A stretch of 64,000 nucleotides of DNA from Bacillota bacterium (GTDB lineage: Bacteria; Bacillota; Clostridia; Acetivibrionales; DTU013), in assembly GCA_023412665.1 (NCBI GenBank), contig JAEZCA010000016.1:1-64000 (forward strand), written 5' to 3'. Made by a program: the position numbers and the translations under genes. This document shows, piece after piece, positions 16,984 through 26,025 of this stretch. The stretch's first letter is position 1; each line of letters opens with the position of its first letter. The notes beneath the pieces were generated by a model. That model did not search any database, was not told the DNA's origin, and saw nothing but the letters and a program-made list of their open reading frames with translations.

Positions 16984-17366
16984 AGCAACCACCCCTTACT
17001 GGTTCATTCGTGGAACGGCAAATTCTGTTTGAAACTACATACTATCATTTTATATAATTAGCAAAAATAATACAATAAAAATGATAAGCTCCGGGATAAT
17101 CTTTGGGCTAAAGAAGACAGGAGGATGGCCGAATTGATAATTCATAGACTGCAAGTGCTGCAGATACGACCGGATCACGCAGCCTATCGTAAATTTCCTC
17201 ACCGGTTTTACAGCATTGTTATATATATGCTATAATAAATGAGCATTTGTGAATCGTAAATCTGAAGATTGGTGAATTTGCGGATTGGAACCAATAATAC
17301 CGCAAAACAGTCTAAACTATAAAAGTACAGGTTTTTGCATGTATACAAAAACAGAGGAGGACATAC
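16984..17366. other. Divergent intergenic region before the PBP gene
   Basis: About 380 bases without a gene. It contains the PBP promoter at 17207-17236 and a leader of about 120 bases ending in GAGGAGG before the ATG at 17367. Otherwise nothing recognisable. Confidence 0.5.
17207..17236 (+). promoter_or_regulatory. SigA-type promoter for the PBP gene
   Basis: TTTACA, 18-base spacer, perfect TATAAT, upstream of the class A PBP gene. Confidence 0.6.
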
Positions 17367-19940
17367 ATGAAGCCCAGCAAGAAGTCTGCTGACAGCACAG
17401 CAGTCAAAAAACCGAAAAAAGCAAAAAAACATTCATTCATAAAGAAGTTCATATTGACCTTTATACTTTGCCTAATAATATTCGTCCTTGCGATAGGCTC
17501 TGCTATGGCGGGGCTTGTCGGCGGAGCCGTCTATGGGTACATCAAGACCTCAAAACCGATCACTGAGGAGCAGCTGATAGCAAAGGCCTCGAACCGGACC
17601 ACCTTCATATATGACGCAAAGGGAAACGTCATACAGAAGCTGACCGGCAGGGATAATATGGACAGTGAACCGATTACGGACAAAGAAGTCCCCGAATACC
17701 TGAAGGACGCAATAATAGCCATTGAGGACGAGCGTTTTGAAACCCATCCCGGAGTAGACATACAGGGCGTTATAAACGCAGGCCTGGGGTTTGTCAAAAG
17801 CATAATCACAGGCAGCAACTCAAAGTCCCGCGGCGGCAGTACAATAACACAGCAGGTCGTCAAAAATATAACCGGCGACGACAGGCGTTCAATAGAACGA
17901 AAGGTACAGGAAGGCTATGCTGCCATTCTGCTTGAGCAAAAGCTGGAGAAGTGGCAGATACTTGAGCTCTACATGAACCTTGGATATTGGGGCAACAGCT
18001 GTACAGGCGTCCAGTCAGCTTCAAAAAAATATTTTGGAAAACCGGTAAGCGAGCTATCACTGGCGCAATGTGCTCTCCTGGCTGGTATAACAAATTCTCC
18101 CGGCAAATACAATCCATTTACCGAAACCGGACGCAAAAACGCAAAGGAACGTCAGGAGATCATACTTTCACTGATGCTCAAGCAAGGAAAGATAACACAG
18201 GCCGAATATGATCAGGCAATAAAGGAAGACCTGAAGTATATCCCGAAATCCAGCTCGCAGAAGGTCGTAAGCGTCCAGAGCTACTTTGTGGATCAGGTCA
18301 TAGTGGATGTCAGGAAGGCATTGATGGAACAGATGAACATATCTGCCACAATGGCCAACTATATGATATATGGCGGAGGTCTTGAGATCCATACAACAAT
18401 GGATCCGAAAATACAGGCCGATATGGATTCTGTATTTCTTGACGACACATACTTCCCGCTGGTGAATGAGACAGCAAAGAGGCAGATGGAGCATCCACAG
18501 GCCGCAATGGCTATTATAGACGTGCAAAATGGCCATGTTAAGGCGCTGTATGGCGGTTATGGAAAAAAAGAAGCAAGCAATACTCTGAACAGAGCTTCCT
18601 CCTCACTGATGAAAAGGCAGCCCGGTTCTACTGCCAAGCCGATCACAACATATGCCCCCGCTATTGATATGAAAGTGATAACGGCTGCAACAGTAATAGA
18701 CGATAAGCCTCAATATATGCTGACGGGTAAAGACTCCGAGCGAGAGTACCCGACAAACTACGATAACAAGCATGACGGTCTCACAACAGCCCGTAATGCT
18801 ATAAAGAACTCGGTTAACACTGTAGCTGCAAGGATATGGCGAGACTATCTCGGTGCAGACAATTCCATAGAGTACCTCAAAAAGGTAGGAATCGACAGAG
18901 AGAAGGAAAAATACATCTCACTTGTCATGGGTGGATGGGAGCAGGGCATCAATCCGCTTCAGCTGGCAGCATCATATGTTCCATTTGCCCATGAAGGTAT
19001 TTATTACGAACCTACCACCTTTACACTGGTAAAAGACAGCAATGGTACTGAATTGATAAACAAGAAAGCTCCCGATTTCAATATTGCATACAGCGAGCAG
19101 ACGGCATTCATTATGACTGACATGCTGCAGGAGGTTACCAAAGGACGTACCTCTACCTACCCCCACTCAGGAACAGCCGTGACCAATGTAAACCCAGAAA
19201 AGATAGGCATGCCGGTAGCCGCCAAGACGGGAACCACACAGAGCAATATCGACAAATGGCTGGTAGGGTATACTCCCTATTATTCCGCAGCCGTATGGTA
19301 TGGATATGATAATTCGGGAGCTGAGCCCATACCCGTGAAAACTGAGGAAATGTACCAGGCCCATAAGATATTTACCGCTGTAATGGCAAAAGTGCACGAG
19401 GGACTTCCAAAAAAGGAATTCAACGAAATGCCTGCCGACATAGTTAAAAAGTCGATATGCATTTACTCCGGAAAGCTGGCAACAGACCTTTGCAAGCACG
19501 ACCCCAGAGGCAATGCCACTGTCTATGAATATTTTATCAAGGGAACTGAACCAAGGGACGATGATCCGTGTACTCTCCATGTGGAAGCACAGGTCTGTAC
19601 GGAGAGTCAGGACACCCAGAAGCGCAATCTGCTTGCAGGCCCATATTGCCCAGCCGACAAGGTGGTATCGAAGGTTTTCATTCAGCGTGATCCGCCATAT
19701 TTGCCTGAAAAGCCCAACGAGAAGGAACCGAAGGATGTGGTCTATGAGCTGCCTGCAGGAGAATTCTGCACAGTGCATGGAGCACCTCCGGAACCGGAAA
19801 CCCCAAAGCTTGACGATATATTTGACTGGCTGTGGCCGATTGGAAACGATCAGAACAGCAATCCCGACAACGCAAATCCAAATTCGGGCGGTGAACAGGA
19901 CAGTACTCATGAATTGGACACTGCAATACCATTAGAGTAG
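17367..19940 (+). CDS. Class A penicillin-binding protein (PBP1A type)
   Basis: 857 residues. A Lys-rich cytoplasmic start and one membrane helix (about 28-55). The glycosyltransferase domain (GT51) has EDERF with catalytic Glu120 and GGSTITQQVVKN. The transpeptidase domain has Ser421 in S-T-A-K, Ser482 in S-V-N, and KTG at 620-622. A C-terminal extension of about 150 residues is Cys-, Pro- and Asn-rich with an acidic end. It polymerises lipid II and cross-links the strands outside the membrane. All catalytic motifs are intact. It is transcribed alone from 17207 and ends at a strong bidirectional terminator. Symbol pbpA or ponA would be equally arbitrary, so none is given. Confidence 0.95.
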   Translation: MKPSKKSADSTAVKKPKKAKKHSFIKKFILTFILCLIIFVLAIGSAMAGLVGGAVYGYIKTSKPITEEQLIAKASNRTTFIYDAKGNVIQKLTGRDNMDSEPITDKEVPEYLKDAIIAIEDERFETHPGVDIQGVINAGLGFVKSIITGSNSKSRGGSTITQQVVKNITGDDRRSIERKVQEGYAAILLEQKLEKWQILELYMNLGYWGNSCTGVQSASKKYFGKPVSELSLAQCALLAGITNSPGKYNPFTETGRKNAKERQEIILSLMLKQGKITQAEYDQAIKEDLKYIPKSSSQKVVSVQSYFVDQVIVDVRKALMEQMNISATMANYMIYGGGLEIHTTMDPKIQADMDSVFLDDTYFPLVNETAKRQMEHPQAAMAIIDVQNGHVKALYGGYGKKEASNTLNRASSSLMKRQPGSTAKPITTYAPAIDMKVITAATVIDDKPQYMLTGKDSEREYPTNYDNKHDGLTTARNAIKNSVNTVAARIWRDYLGADNSIEYLKKVGIDREKEKYISLVMGGWEQGINPLQLAASYVPFAHEGIYYEPTTFTLVKDSNGTELINKKAPDFNIAYSEQTAFIMTDMLQEVTKGRTSTYPHSGTAVTNVNPEKIGMPVAAKTGTTQSNIDKWLVGYTPYYSAAVWYGYDNSGAEPIPVKTEEMYQAHKIFTAVMAKVHEGLPKKEFNEMPADIVKKSICIYSGKLATDLCKHDPRGNATVYEYFIKGTEPRDDDPCTLHVEAQVCTESQDTQKRNLLAGPYCPADKVVSKVFIQRDPPYLPEKPNEKEPKDVVYELPAGEFCTVHGAPPEPETPKLDDIFDWLWPIGNDQNSNPDNANPNSGGEQDSTHELDTAIPLE

Positions 19941-19952
19941 AATAAGCATATA

Positions 19953-19985
19953 AAAACCGCAGGAATTATCAATTCCTGCGGTTTT
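19953..19985. terminator. Strong bidirectional terminator between PBP gene and proB
   Basis: AAAACCGCAGGAATT, loop ATC, AATTCCTGCGGTTTT: a perfect 15-bp stem with T runs on both strands, ending the two convergent genes. Confidence 0.9.
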
Positions 19986-20014
19986 ACATTTCCCATTCGT
20001 TTTCACTGCACCAT

Positions 20015-20836
20015 TCATATGGTCTTTCCAACAAAAAGCGTTCCTGTATCATTTCCTTCAATAATGGAAAGAACATTTACCGGGTTAGCTCCATTTGCCA
20101 GCACCATATCGATACCATGCTCATTTGCCAGTCTGGCTGCCGCTATCTTGGTGATCATTCCTCCGGTCCCCCGCCTGGTGCCTGCGCCCCCGGCACACAT
20201 TTCGATCTCGGGTGTTATGGAATGGATTATAGACAATTTGTGGACATCCCGGTTCTTATGAGGGTCGCCGTCACAGAATCCATCTATATCCGAGAGGATG
20301 ACCAGCAGATCTGCCTTGACAAGTATCGCCACTATGGCCGATAGAGTATCGTTGTCGCCGAAAACCCTCTTCTCTCCATATTCTATTTCATCTATAGAAA
20401 CCGAGTCGTTTTCATTTACAACAGGAACAATACCGTATTCCAGCAAGGTCTCAAATGTATTGATGACATTCTGACGTGTATGCTCCTCCTCCACTACATC
20501 GCGGGTAAGCAGGATCTGTCCGACGGTATGTCCATACTCTGAAAAGAACTTACTGTATATATGCATCAGCTCGCATTGGCCGACTGCAGCCACAGCCTGT
20601 TTTCCCCTTACTGTCTGCGGCTTCTCCTTAAGCTTAAGCTTCCCGACTCCTACTCCGATAGCTCCCGACGATACCAGGACCACCTCTTTGTCCTGATTGA
20701 GCAAGTCCGACAGGACCATCGCCAGCTTGTCGATCCTCGTAAAATTGACCTTGCCGTTTTCATATGTCAGCGTCGATGTTCCGACCTTCACAACTATTCT
20801 TTTAGCCTGCCTTAGCTTTTCTCTTTCACCTGTCAT
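20015..20836 (-). CDS. proB: Glutamate 5-kinase
   Basis: 273 residues. Amino-acid-kinase fold with VVKVGTSTLT at the N-terminus, VSSGAIGVG, VVNENDSV and the FGDNDTLSAIVA segment, and a G-T-G-G-M-I-T-K loop. It phosphorylates glutamate, the first step of proline synthesis. It lacks the C-terminal PUA domain of longer ProB proteins (about 370 residues), a common shorter form. The ATG at 20836 has GGGAG 8 bases upstream. Its usual partner proA is about 10.7 kb away in the opposite direction instead of adjacent. Confidence 0.95.
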   Translation of the reverse strand: MTGEREKLRQAKRIVVKVGTSTLTYENGKVNFTRIDKLAMVLSDLLNQDKEVVLVSSGAIGVGVGKLKLKEKPQTVRGKQAVAAVGQCELMHIYSKFFSEYGHTVGQILLTRDVVEEEHTRQNVINTFETLLEYGIVPVVNENDSVSIDEIEYGEKRVFGDNDTLSAIVAILVKADLLVILSDIDGFCDGDPHKNRDVHKLSIIHSITPEIEMCAGGAGTRRGTGGMITKIAAARLANEHGIDMVLANGANPVNVLSIIEGNDTGTLFVGKTI

Positions 20837-20865
20837 TCATATTACTCCCTGTTGGATATACTTTA

Positions 20866-20931
20866 TTAACACTTTAACACATTAAAACACATTAATTCAA
20901 AGAAAATTTTCGGTTTATAGAAAATTTTCTT
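20866..20931. repeat. AT-rich inverted and direct repeats upstream of proB
   Basis: A perfect 12-bp inverted repeat, AAGAAAATTTTC (20900-20911) and GAAAATTTTCTT (20920-20931), lies beside three near-repeats of AATGTGTT-type 10-mers (minus strand, about 20866-20898). It could end the upstream AraC-type gene or be a binding site in the proB promoter region. Confidence 0.4.
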
Positions 20932-20943
20932 ACATCAGCAGTC

Positions 20944-22593
20944 TCACACATTATTATTTTCTGCTGCAGTTTCCGAATTTTTTATCGGTGTAGCTTCTGG
21001 TGTCGTTCCAGCTGTTATTTCAGGCATTGCATCCGGTGCCGTTTCCGCCCGCGCCTCATCATTTGAGATCATGCTTGATATTTTCAATGCCAGCCGGTAC
21101 TCTCCCGGAGATATATTCATATATTTTTTAAAGAAACGTATATAGCTCTGTTCATTATTATAGCCTATCTTTAGAGCTACATCCCTGACCGTCATGCCCG
21201 AACGCTTCAGAAGCTCCTTTGATTCATCGATCCGTTTACGGTTTATGTAATTGGTTATATTATCACAGGTTTCATCCTTAAAAACCTTCCTCATATGTGA
21301 ATAGCTAATGCCCGCATGTTCTGCTATCATGTTTATATCTATATCCTTTTTATAATTTTTGTTTATATAATCTATCGCTATTTCAAAATAGCTTTTATTC
21401 ATTCTATGATCATACTCAGCTATATTTTGCTCTATGTTCAGCTTTTCGGCGTTCTTTTCCTTTTTGCTCTTTTCTATTAGTGCGCAAAGCCTGTCCCCTT
21501 CCTTGACCAGGGCGTCAAAAGCGTTTGCGAGTATAACGGCTTCATTATCCGTATCCTCGTTATCACCACAGCTTACATACAAGCTGCTTTTTTCCTTTAT
21601 ATCACCAACCAGCTTCTTCAGCGGGGCTGCAATTTTCCTGGAAACCAGGTAAGATGCCACGATGCCTGCCGCGATCAAAATAACGCATACAATAAATGCC
21701 CTTAAGACAACACTGTTCATCTTGCCCATAAGCACTGCCATGGGAAATATCCCTATATAAGTCCAATCATTGAATTCATCCTTATAATATGTAATCAATT
21801 GCTTCTCATCGCCGGAATAATAAACAATATAGCCTTCTTGATCCTCCCTGCCCAGAATGTCATTCATATAGCTGTCCATCAGCTTATGTCCTATCTTCTC
21901 TTCATCAATATGTGATATTACATATCCATTCGAATCCACAATCGTTATGTATCCTTCAGTTAATATACTATTGGTGTTTATCAGGTCCCTGAGTTCACTT
22001 TCACGCAGATTGAATATCATTGTTCCGTCAACTGTTGTAGTATATGGAGTAAACATATAAAAGAAGGTTATTACTCTATCAGTGCCGCCAATGGTTCTTG
22101 TGAGCATCCATCCGGGTTTTGACCTGTATTCCCTGAACTCAAGGTAATCATTGATCCAATCCCTGTCATAAAAATCTGCCAGTTTTGAAATATTCCGGTT
22201 TGAGGATACCACAAAATCAACACCCTCCGGAACTAGATATATGGAGTGGAGGATATTGTTTGCTCCGGCGAGATTTTCTATGGCATCCTGCAGCTGATAA
22301 AAAAATGTTATTCCATCCGGGCTGTCAAGAATATCGTCATAATTCTTGATATCGCTCAATGAGTCCAGTCCGCCATCCAATGTTATCCTGAGCGCATCCA
22401 AATATATGTTTTCCGCCAGCATTTCTGTAATATTGCTGGCGACCTTCAGCTTACCGATATATGACCTGCTTATTTCATTTTCTGAATAGCTCATAAGCTC
22501 AAAGCTCAGCAGGGCGACAATTATCACCATCGGTATAGCTGCAAAAAGGGTTATTGAAGTAAAGAAATTGAAAAAAAGCGATTTCTTTTTCAT
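20944..22593 (-). CDS. Membrane-bound sensor with AraC DNA-binding domain
   Basis: 549 residues. Membrane helix at about 10-32, an extracellular Cache-like sensor (about 35-290), a second helix (about 295-320), a cytoplasmic linker with coiled-coil features, and a C-terminal AraC helix-turn-helix pair (about 400-505: I-A-E-H-A-G-I-S-Y-S-H-M-R and V-A-L-K-I-G-Y-N-N-E-Q-S-Y). A Pro/Thr/Glu-rich tail follows. Such one-piece membrane regulators sit beside LplB/YtcP sugar importers in Firmicutes and sense the substrate outside. It lies directly downstream of that transporter in the same direction but beyond a terminator. The likely target is the 22.7-27.0 kb operon. Confidence 0.88.
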   Translation of the reverse strand: MKKKSLFFNFFTSITLFAAIPMVIIVALLSFELMSYSENEISRSYIGKLKVASNITEMLAENIYLDALRITLDGGLDSLSDIKNYDDILDSPDGITFFYQLQDAIENLAGANNILHSIYLVPEGVDFVVSSNRNISKLADFYDRDWINDYLEFREYRSKPGWMLTRTIGGTDRVITFFYMFTPYTTTVDGTMIFNLRESELRDLINTNSILTEGYITIVDSNGYVISHIDEEKIGHKLMDSYMNDILGREDQEGYIVYYSGDEKQLITYYKDEFNDWTYIGIFPMAVLMGKMNSVVLRAFIVCVILIAAGIVASYLVSRKIAAPLKKLVGDIKEKSSLYVSCGDNEDTDNEAVILANAFDALVKEGDRLCALIEKSKKEKNAEKLNIEQNIAEYDHRMNKSYFEIAIDYINKNYKKDIDINMIAEHAGISYSHMRKVFKDETCDNITNYINRKRIDESKELLKRSGMTVRDVALKIGYNNEQSYIRFFKKYMNISPGEYRLALKISSMISNDEARAETAPDAMPEITAGTTPEATPIKNSETAAENNNV

Positions 22594-22683
22594 AAAGACA
22601 CCTGAATGTTTTATGTGTTAATAATATCATATTTTGTATATGCATACAATTAAATGAAACCTCTGTTTCCATATCAGTTTATA

Positions 22684-22714
22684 AAAAAACCGGAGTGCTG
22701 CCACTCCGGTTTTT
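22684..22714. terminator. Bidirectional terminator after the solute-binding protein
   Basis: AAAACCGGAGTG, 4-base loop, CACTCCGGTTTT with T tracts on both sides; ends the minus-strand transporter operon 20 bases after its last stop. Confidence 0.88.
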
Positions 22715-22733
22715 ATGGAAATCATACCATAGC

Positions 22734-24527
22734 TTATTTCTTTTCCTTGTCCCATGCTGCTATTCTCTGCAGAAGCACTTCCTGTCCGCCTATCCTCATG
22801 AATTCGTTGTGCATTTTTGCCCAGGTCTTTTCAAAATCAGCAGGCTTGCAGGTTATAGTCTTTGCAAAGAATTCGTAGCCCTTTTCTCTGAGGGTATTGG
22901 AGTATTTAGCATCCGCATCGCATGGAATAGAGAGTGTCGGTGCTACGAAGCTGTCCTTCAGAGCTGTGTTGTATGACTTGATATAGAGATCCTCCAAACC
23001 GCCATAAGCAAGGGAGTTGATCTTTATGTTCTTTTCCTTGTCACCAACATCAATACCGTTAATTATGTATGTATAGTCAATATTGTTGAGTGAATTGAAC
23101 TGTTTCGGTCCTTCCTTGACATTCTGGTATATAGGCAGTCCATCCTTCATTATGTGGCCTACGCCCTCTTCACCATACTGAAGGAAGAAGATAACGTCCT
23201 TGTCTGCCATCCAATTCAGGTATTGAATAGCCTCGTTGACTTTCTTTTCACTGGTCTTGGGAACGATTATTCTAAGACCCGCCTGATCATAGACCTGCTT
23301 TGTAGTCTTTCCGTTCTTATCCTTGAACGGGTCTATGGGCTGCAGGTCAAATCCTTTGATGTTTTCCTTTAATGTAGGCAGATAGGCTGCTCCGGGTCTA
23401 AGAGGCATGTCGTAGTTCTGGATGTAGGAGCCTACATAACCGTTGGCGAAATCGCTCTCAAGAATCTTGCCGTCTTTGTCAAGGGGGAACTCTGTGCTCA
23501 TAAGACCTTCATTATACATCTTGTTGAGGAAACGAACCCCTTCCTTGTATCCGGGAGCAAGGAACCGGAGGTTATCACCGCTTATGTACCTGGAATACTC
23601 TGTCTGGTCAGTGATAAAGCACTCTAGCAGGTTAGTTGCTGTAAACAGTATGTCACGTGTTACACCAAAAGGAATGACTCTGTCCACTTTGCCCGGGTTC
23701 TTTGCCTTAAACTGCTTCATTGTGTCATACCACTCTTCAAGGGTGGTAGGAGTCTTGAGGTTGAGCTTATCCAGCCAATCCTGCCTGATCCAGGTGTTGA
23801 ATCTTGCGTTGATGACCCTCTTTGCAGGTATGGACCACTGTTGTCCATAATATTTGCCGCGTATAAGAACATCGTTGCCCAGGAATGTCTTGAGGTCCTG
23901 GCCATATGTATTGAGAGCGTTGTCCAGTTGGGTAAGTCCGCCGCTCTTATAGTAGTTGAATACAGTGTTCACATCATAGGTGAGGCAGATATCAGGAGCC
24001 TGGTTGGAAGCCATCCAGACGTTCAGCTTGTTGACTTCTTCCCACCTTGGTGCTGTAACAAACTTCAATGTGATATTCGGATATTTTTTACCGAACTCAG
24101 TCTTTATCCAGTCTGTATAGAAGTTATTATCCGGAGCAGTTCCGCCTACATTACCTCTGTCAAATATCTCGAGGGTCAGCGTAACCTTTTCCTTTGCCTT
24201 TACTGTTACATTGAGCTTTGCAGTAGCTTTTTTGTTGCTGCTGCTGGTAACTGTAATAACAGCCTTGCCTTCTTTAAGAGCTTTTATTGTTCCTGTTGCA
24301 TCTACTGATACAACATTTTTATCGCTGGTAGTAAATGTAAGCAGCTTCTGAGTAGTATTTGCCGGAGTGAAAACAACATTGAGTTTTTGTGTGTCTCCTA
24401 CAGTCATCGTAGGTGAAGCCTTGTCAAGTTTGACTCCGGTGACCTTGACCACCGTGATCGCAAAAGCTGATACCGTCAGGCACAATACGATCAATAGACA
24501 TAATAACCTTGAAACGACCTTTTTCAT
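22734..24527 (-). CDS. ABC solute-binding protein with N-terminal BIG2 domain
   Basis: 597 residues. A signal peptide ends near S-A-F-A (residues about 20-23). Residues about 26-105 are a bacterial Ig-like (BIG2) domain with V-T-G-V-K-L-D-K and S-x-N-x-x-V-x-V-D-A-T-G-x-I motifs. The remainder is a family-1 sugar-binding protein of the LipO/YtcQ type (P-D-I-C-L-T-Y-D, then Gly/Trp-rich lobes). It should bind oligosaccharides for the permeases at 25.1-27.0 kb. There is no lipobox cysteine, unusual for a Gram-positive binding protein; the BIG2 domain may hold it in the wall. The ATG at 24527 has AGGAGG upstream; an upstream in-frame start lacks one. Confidence 0.9.
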   Translation of the reverse strand: MKKVVSRLLCLLIVLCLTVSAFAITVVKVTGVKLDKASPTMTVGDTQKLNVVFTPANTTQKLLTFTTSDKNVVSVDATGTIKALKEGKAVITVTSSSNKKATAKLNVTVKAKEKVTLTLEIFDRGNVGGTAPDNNFYTDWIKTEFGKKYPNITLKFVTAPRWEEVNKLNVWMASNQAPDICLTYDVNTVFNYYKSGGLTQLDNALNTYGQDLKTFLGNDVLIRGKYYGQQWSIPAKRVINARFNTWIRQDWLDKLNLKTPTTLEEWYDTMKQFKAKNPGKVDRVIPFGVTRDILFTATNLLECFITDQTEYSRYISGDNLRFLAPGYKEGVRFLNKMYNEGLMSTEFPLDKDGKILESDFANGYVGSYIQNYDMPLRPGAAYLPTLKENIKGFDLQPIDPFKDKNGKTTKQVYDQAGLRIIVPKTSEKKVNEAIQYLNWMADKDVIFFLQYGEEGVGHIMKDGLPIYQNVKEGPKQFNSLNNIDYTYIINGIDVGDKEKNIKINSLAYGGLEDLYIKSYNTALKDSFVAPTLSIPCDADAKYSNTLREKGYEFFAKTITCKPADFEKTWAKMHNEFMRIGGQEVLLQRIAAWDKEKK

Positions 24528-24653
24528 AAACACCCTCCTGAATAAAAATATTTTGGTAAACAAGAACTACTGGAAATAAGTGCTCACACCCCCTCACATG
24601 CTATCGTTACCAGTGATATGACAATTAATTGTTGCCGAATTTATTGATATACA

Positions 24654-25088
24654 TTACTTCCTTGTATACGATATGATGCTGTCCATATAAGTCAGTACCA
24701 GATTTCCGGTCTCCTTGTCCACGTAAACGTCAGCAAATTCACCTTCAGCAACCGTGACCTTCAGAATACCTTCTGTTAAAACCGCCTCATACACTCCGTC
24801 ATTGTCTTCATATTTATATTTATCGCTGTCTTTTGTTATCTTCACAAACAGGCTTTCATCATCTGTTCCTACCCAATCTCCTTCAAAAGCATCGGTATCG
24901 ACCTCTGTGTCTGCCGCCTCGGTTATCTGTTCGCTCAAATCCTGCTCCACTACTTCAGGAACTGCTTCCACAGGCTCTTTCGGTGTATCCCCGGCTGTGC
25001 CGTTATTGGTATTGCCGCCGCAGCCGGCTAATAGCAGCAGAGTAAGTAAAGAAATAACGAGTACTGCTGAAATAGATTTGATCTTCAT
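24654..25088 (-). CDS. Small lipoprotein of the sugar-transport operon
   Basis: 144 residues. A lipobox L-L-A-G-C places the lipidated Cys at residue 23, followed by a Gly/Asn/Thr-rich and acidic linker, then a beta-rich domain of about 75 residues (G-D-W-V-G-T-D onward) resembling small lipocalin-like or DUF-type beta barrels. Its function is unknown. Position between the second permease (37 bases upstream) and the binding protein suggests a membrane-attached accessory, possibly docking the lipobox-less binding protein. That role is inference. Confidence 0.75.
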   Translation of the reverse strand: MKIKSISAVLVISLLTLLLLAGCGGNTNNGTAGDTPKEPVEAVPEVVEQDLSEQITEAADTEVDTDAFEGDWVGTDDESLFVKITKDSDKYKYEDNDGVYEAVLTEGILKVTVAEGEFADVYVDKETGNLVLTYMDSIISYTRK

Positions 25089-25125
25089 AATTTGCTCTCC
25101 TCTTTTCTTTTTGTATGGAATAATA

Positions 25126-25998
25126 TCAGCCTTTTATGGCGCCGATCATAACGCCCGAGATGAAATACCGCTGGAGCCACGGATATACAAGTAGTATCGG
25201 AACAGTCGCAAACATGACAGCCGCGGCCTTCAGCCCCTCAGGAGTCACATTCTGATTGGACATTCCCTCCGCCAGTGCAATTTCAGACATCTGATTATTG
25301 TAAACAAGCTGGTATAACTTTAACTGCAGTGGAAAATATTCCTGCTTATTAATATAGATCAACGCATCCTGGAATCCATTCCAGCGACCCACTGCATAGA
25401 ATAGTGCCAGTGTTGCAAGTACAGGCTTTGATAGCGGTAATACTATCTTGATAAGTATAGTAAAATGTGACGCCCCATCCAGATAAGCCGACTCTTCCAG
25501 ACTCTCAGGCAGGTTGGCGAAAAATGTCTTCAATATTATCATGTTGAATGCACTCAGACAATAAGGGAACATAAGGGCTGCCCAATGATCCGTAATTCCC
25601 AGGTCTTTTACCAATATATATTCAGGTATCATACCGCCGCTGAAATACATGGTTACAACTATCATGACCAGGAATATGTTTCTGCCCTTCAAATTCTTCT
25701 TTGTAAGAGGGTATGCACACAGGATGGTCATGATCATGCTGAGTACGGTACATGCTAATGTCAGCCATATGGTAAAAATCATGGATCCAACAATAGATTT
25801 ATCCGCAAGGACCGCTTTATAGGATTCCAGTGTGAACTCTACCGGCCAGATAGTAACAACCCTGGCGGTAATAGCGTAATTTGAGCTGAATGAGACCGAA
25901 AGCATGTACAGCATAGGCAGCAGACATGCTATAGATATGACTGCCGTCGTAAATATCATAGTAAAATCGAATGTTCTATCTTTTATGCCTTTTTTCAT
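25126..25998 (-). CDS. Sugar ABC permease, YtcP/AraQ type
   Basis: 290 residues, six predicted membrane helices, and the EAA loop (E-S-A-Y-L-D-G-A-S-H-F-T-I-L-I-K-I-V-L-P). The start M-K-K-G-I-K-D-R-T-F-D and the end V-M-I-G-A-I-K-G are typical of YtcP-like permeases that pair with LplB types for complex oligosaccharides. It follows the other permease by 27 bases. No ATPase gene is in the operon; Firmicutes commonly share a general MsmX/UgpC-like ATPase for such importers. Confidence 0.93.
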   Translation of the reverse strand: MKKGIKDRTFDFTMIFTTAVISIACLLPMLYMLSVSFSSNYAITARVVTIWPVEFTLESYKAVLADKSIVGSMIFTIWLTLACTVLSMIMTILCAYPLTKKNLKGRNIFLVMIVVTMYFSGGMIPEYILVKDLGITDHWAALMFPYCLSAFNMIILKTFFANLPESLEESAYLDGASHFTILIKIVLPLSKPVLATLALFYAVGRWNGFQDALIYINKQEYFPLQLKLYQLVYNNQMSEIALAEGMSNQNVTPEGLKAAAVMFATVPILLVYPWLQRYFISGVMIGAIKG

Positions 25999-26025
25999 AT
26001 TATGATCCCCCTAAGCGCCGCTATT

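Noticed and set aside
19167..19910. Long minus-strand frame opposite the PBP gene C-terminus
   Set aside because: Opposite a gene with intact catalytic motifs; the amino-acid pattern is that of antisense translation.
17367..19940. Class A PBP considered as a beta-lactam-resistance variant
   Set aside because: All motifs are ordinary and the window gives no evidence about affinity.
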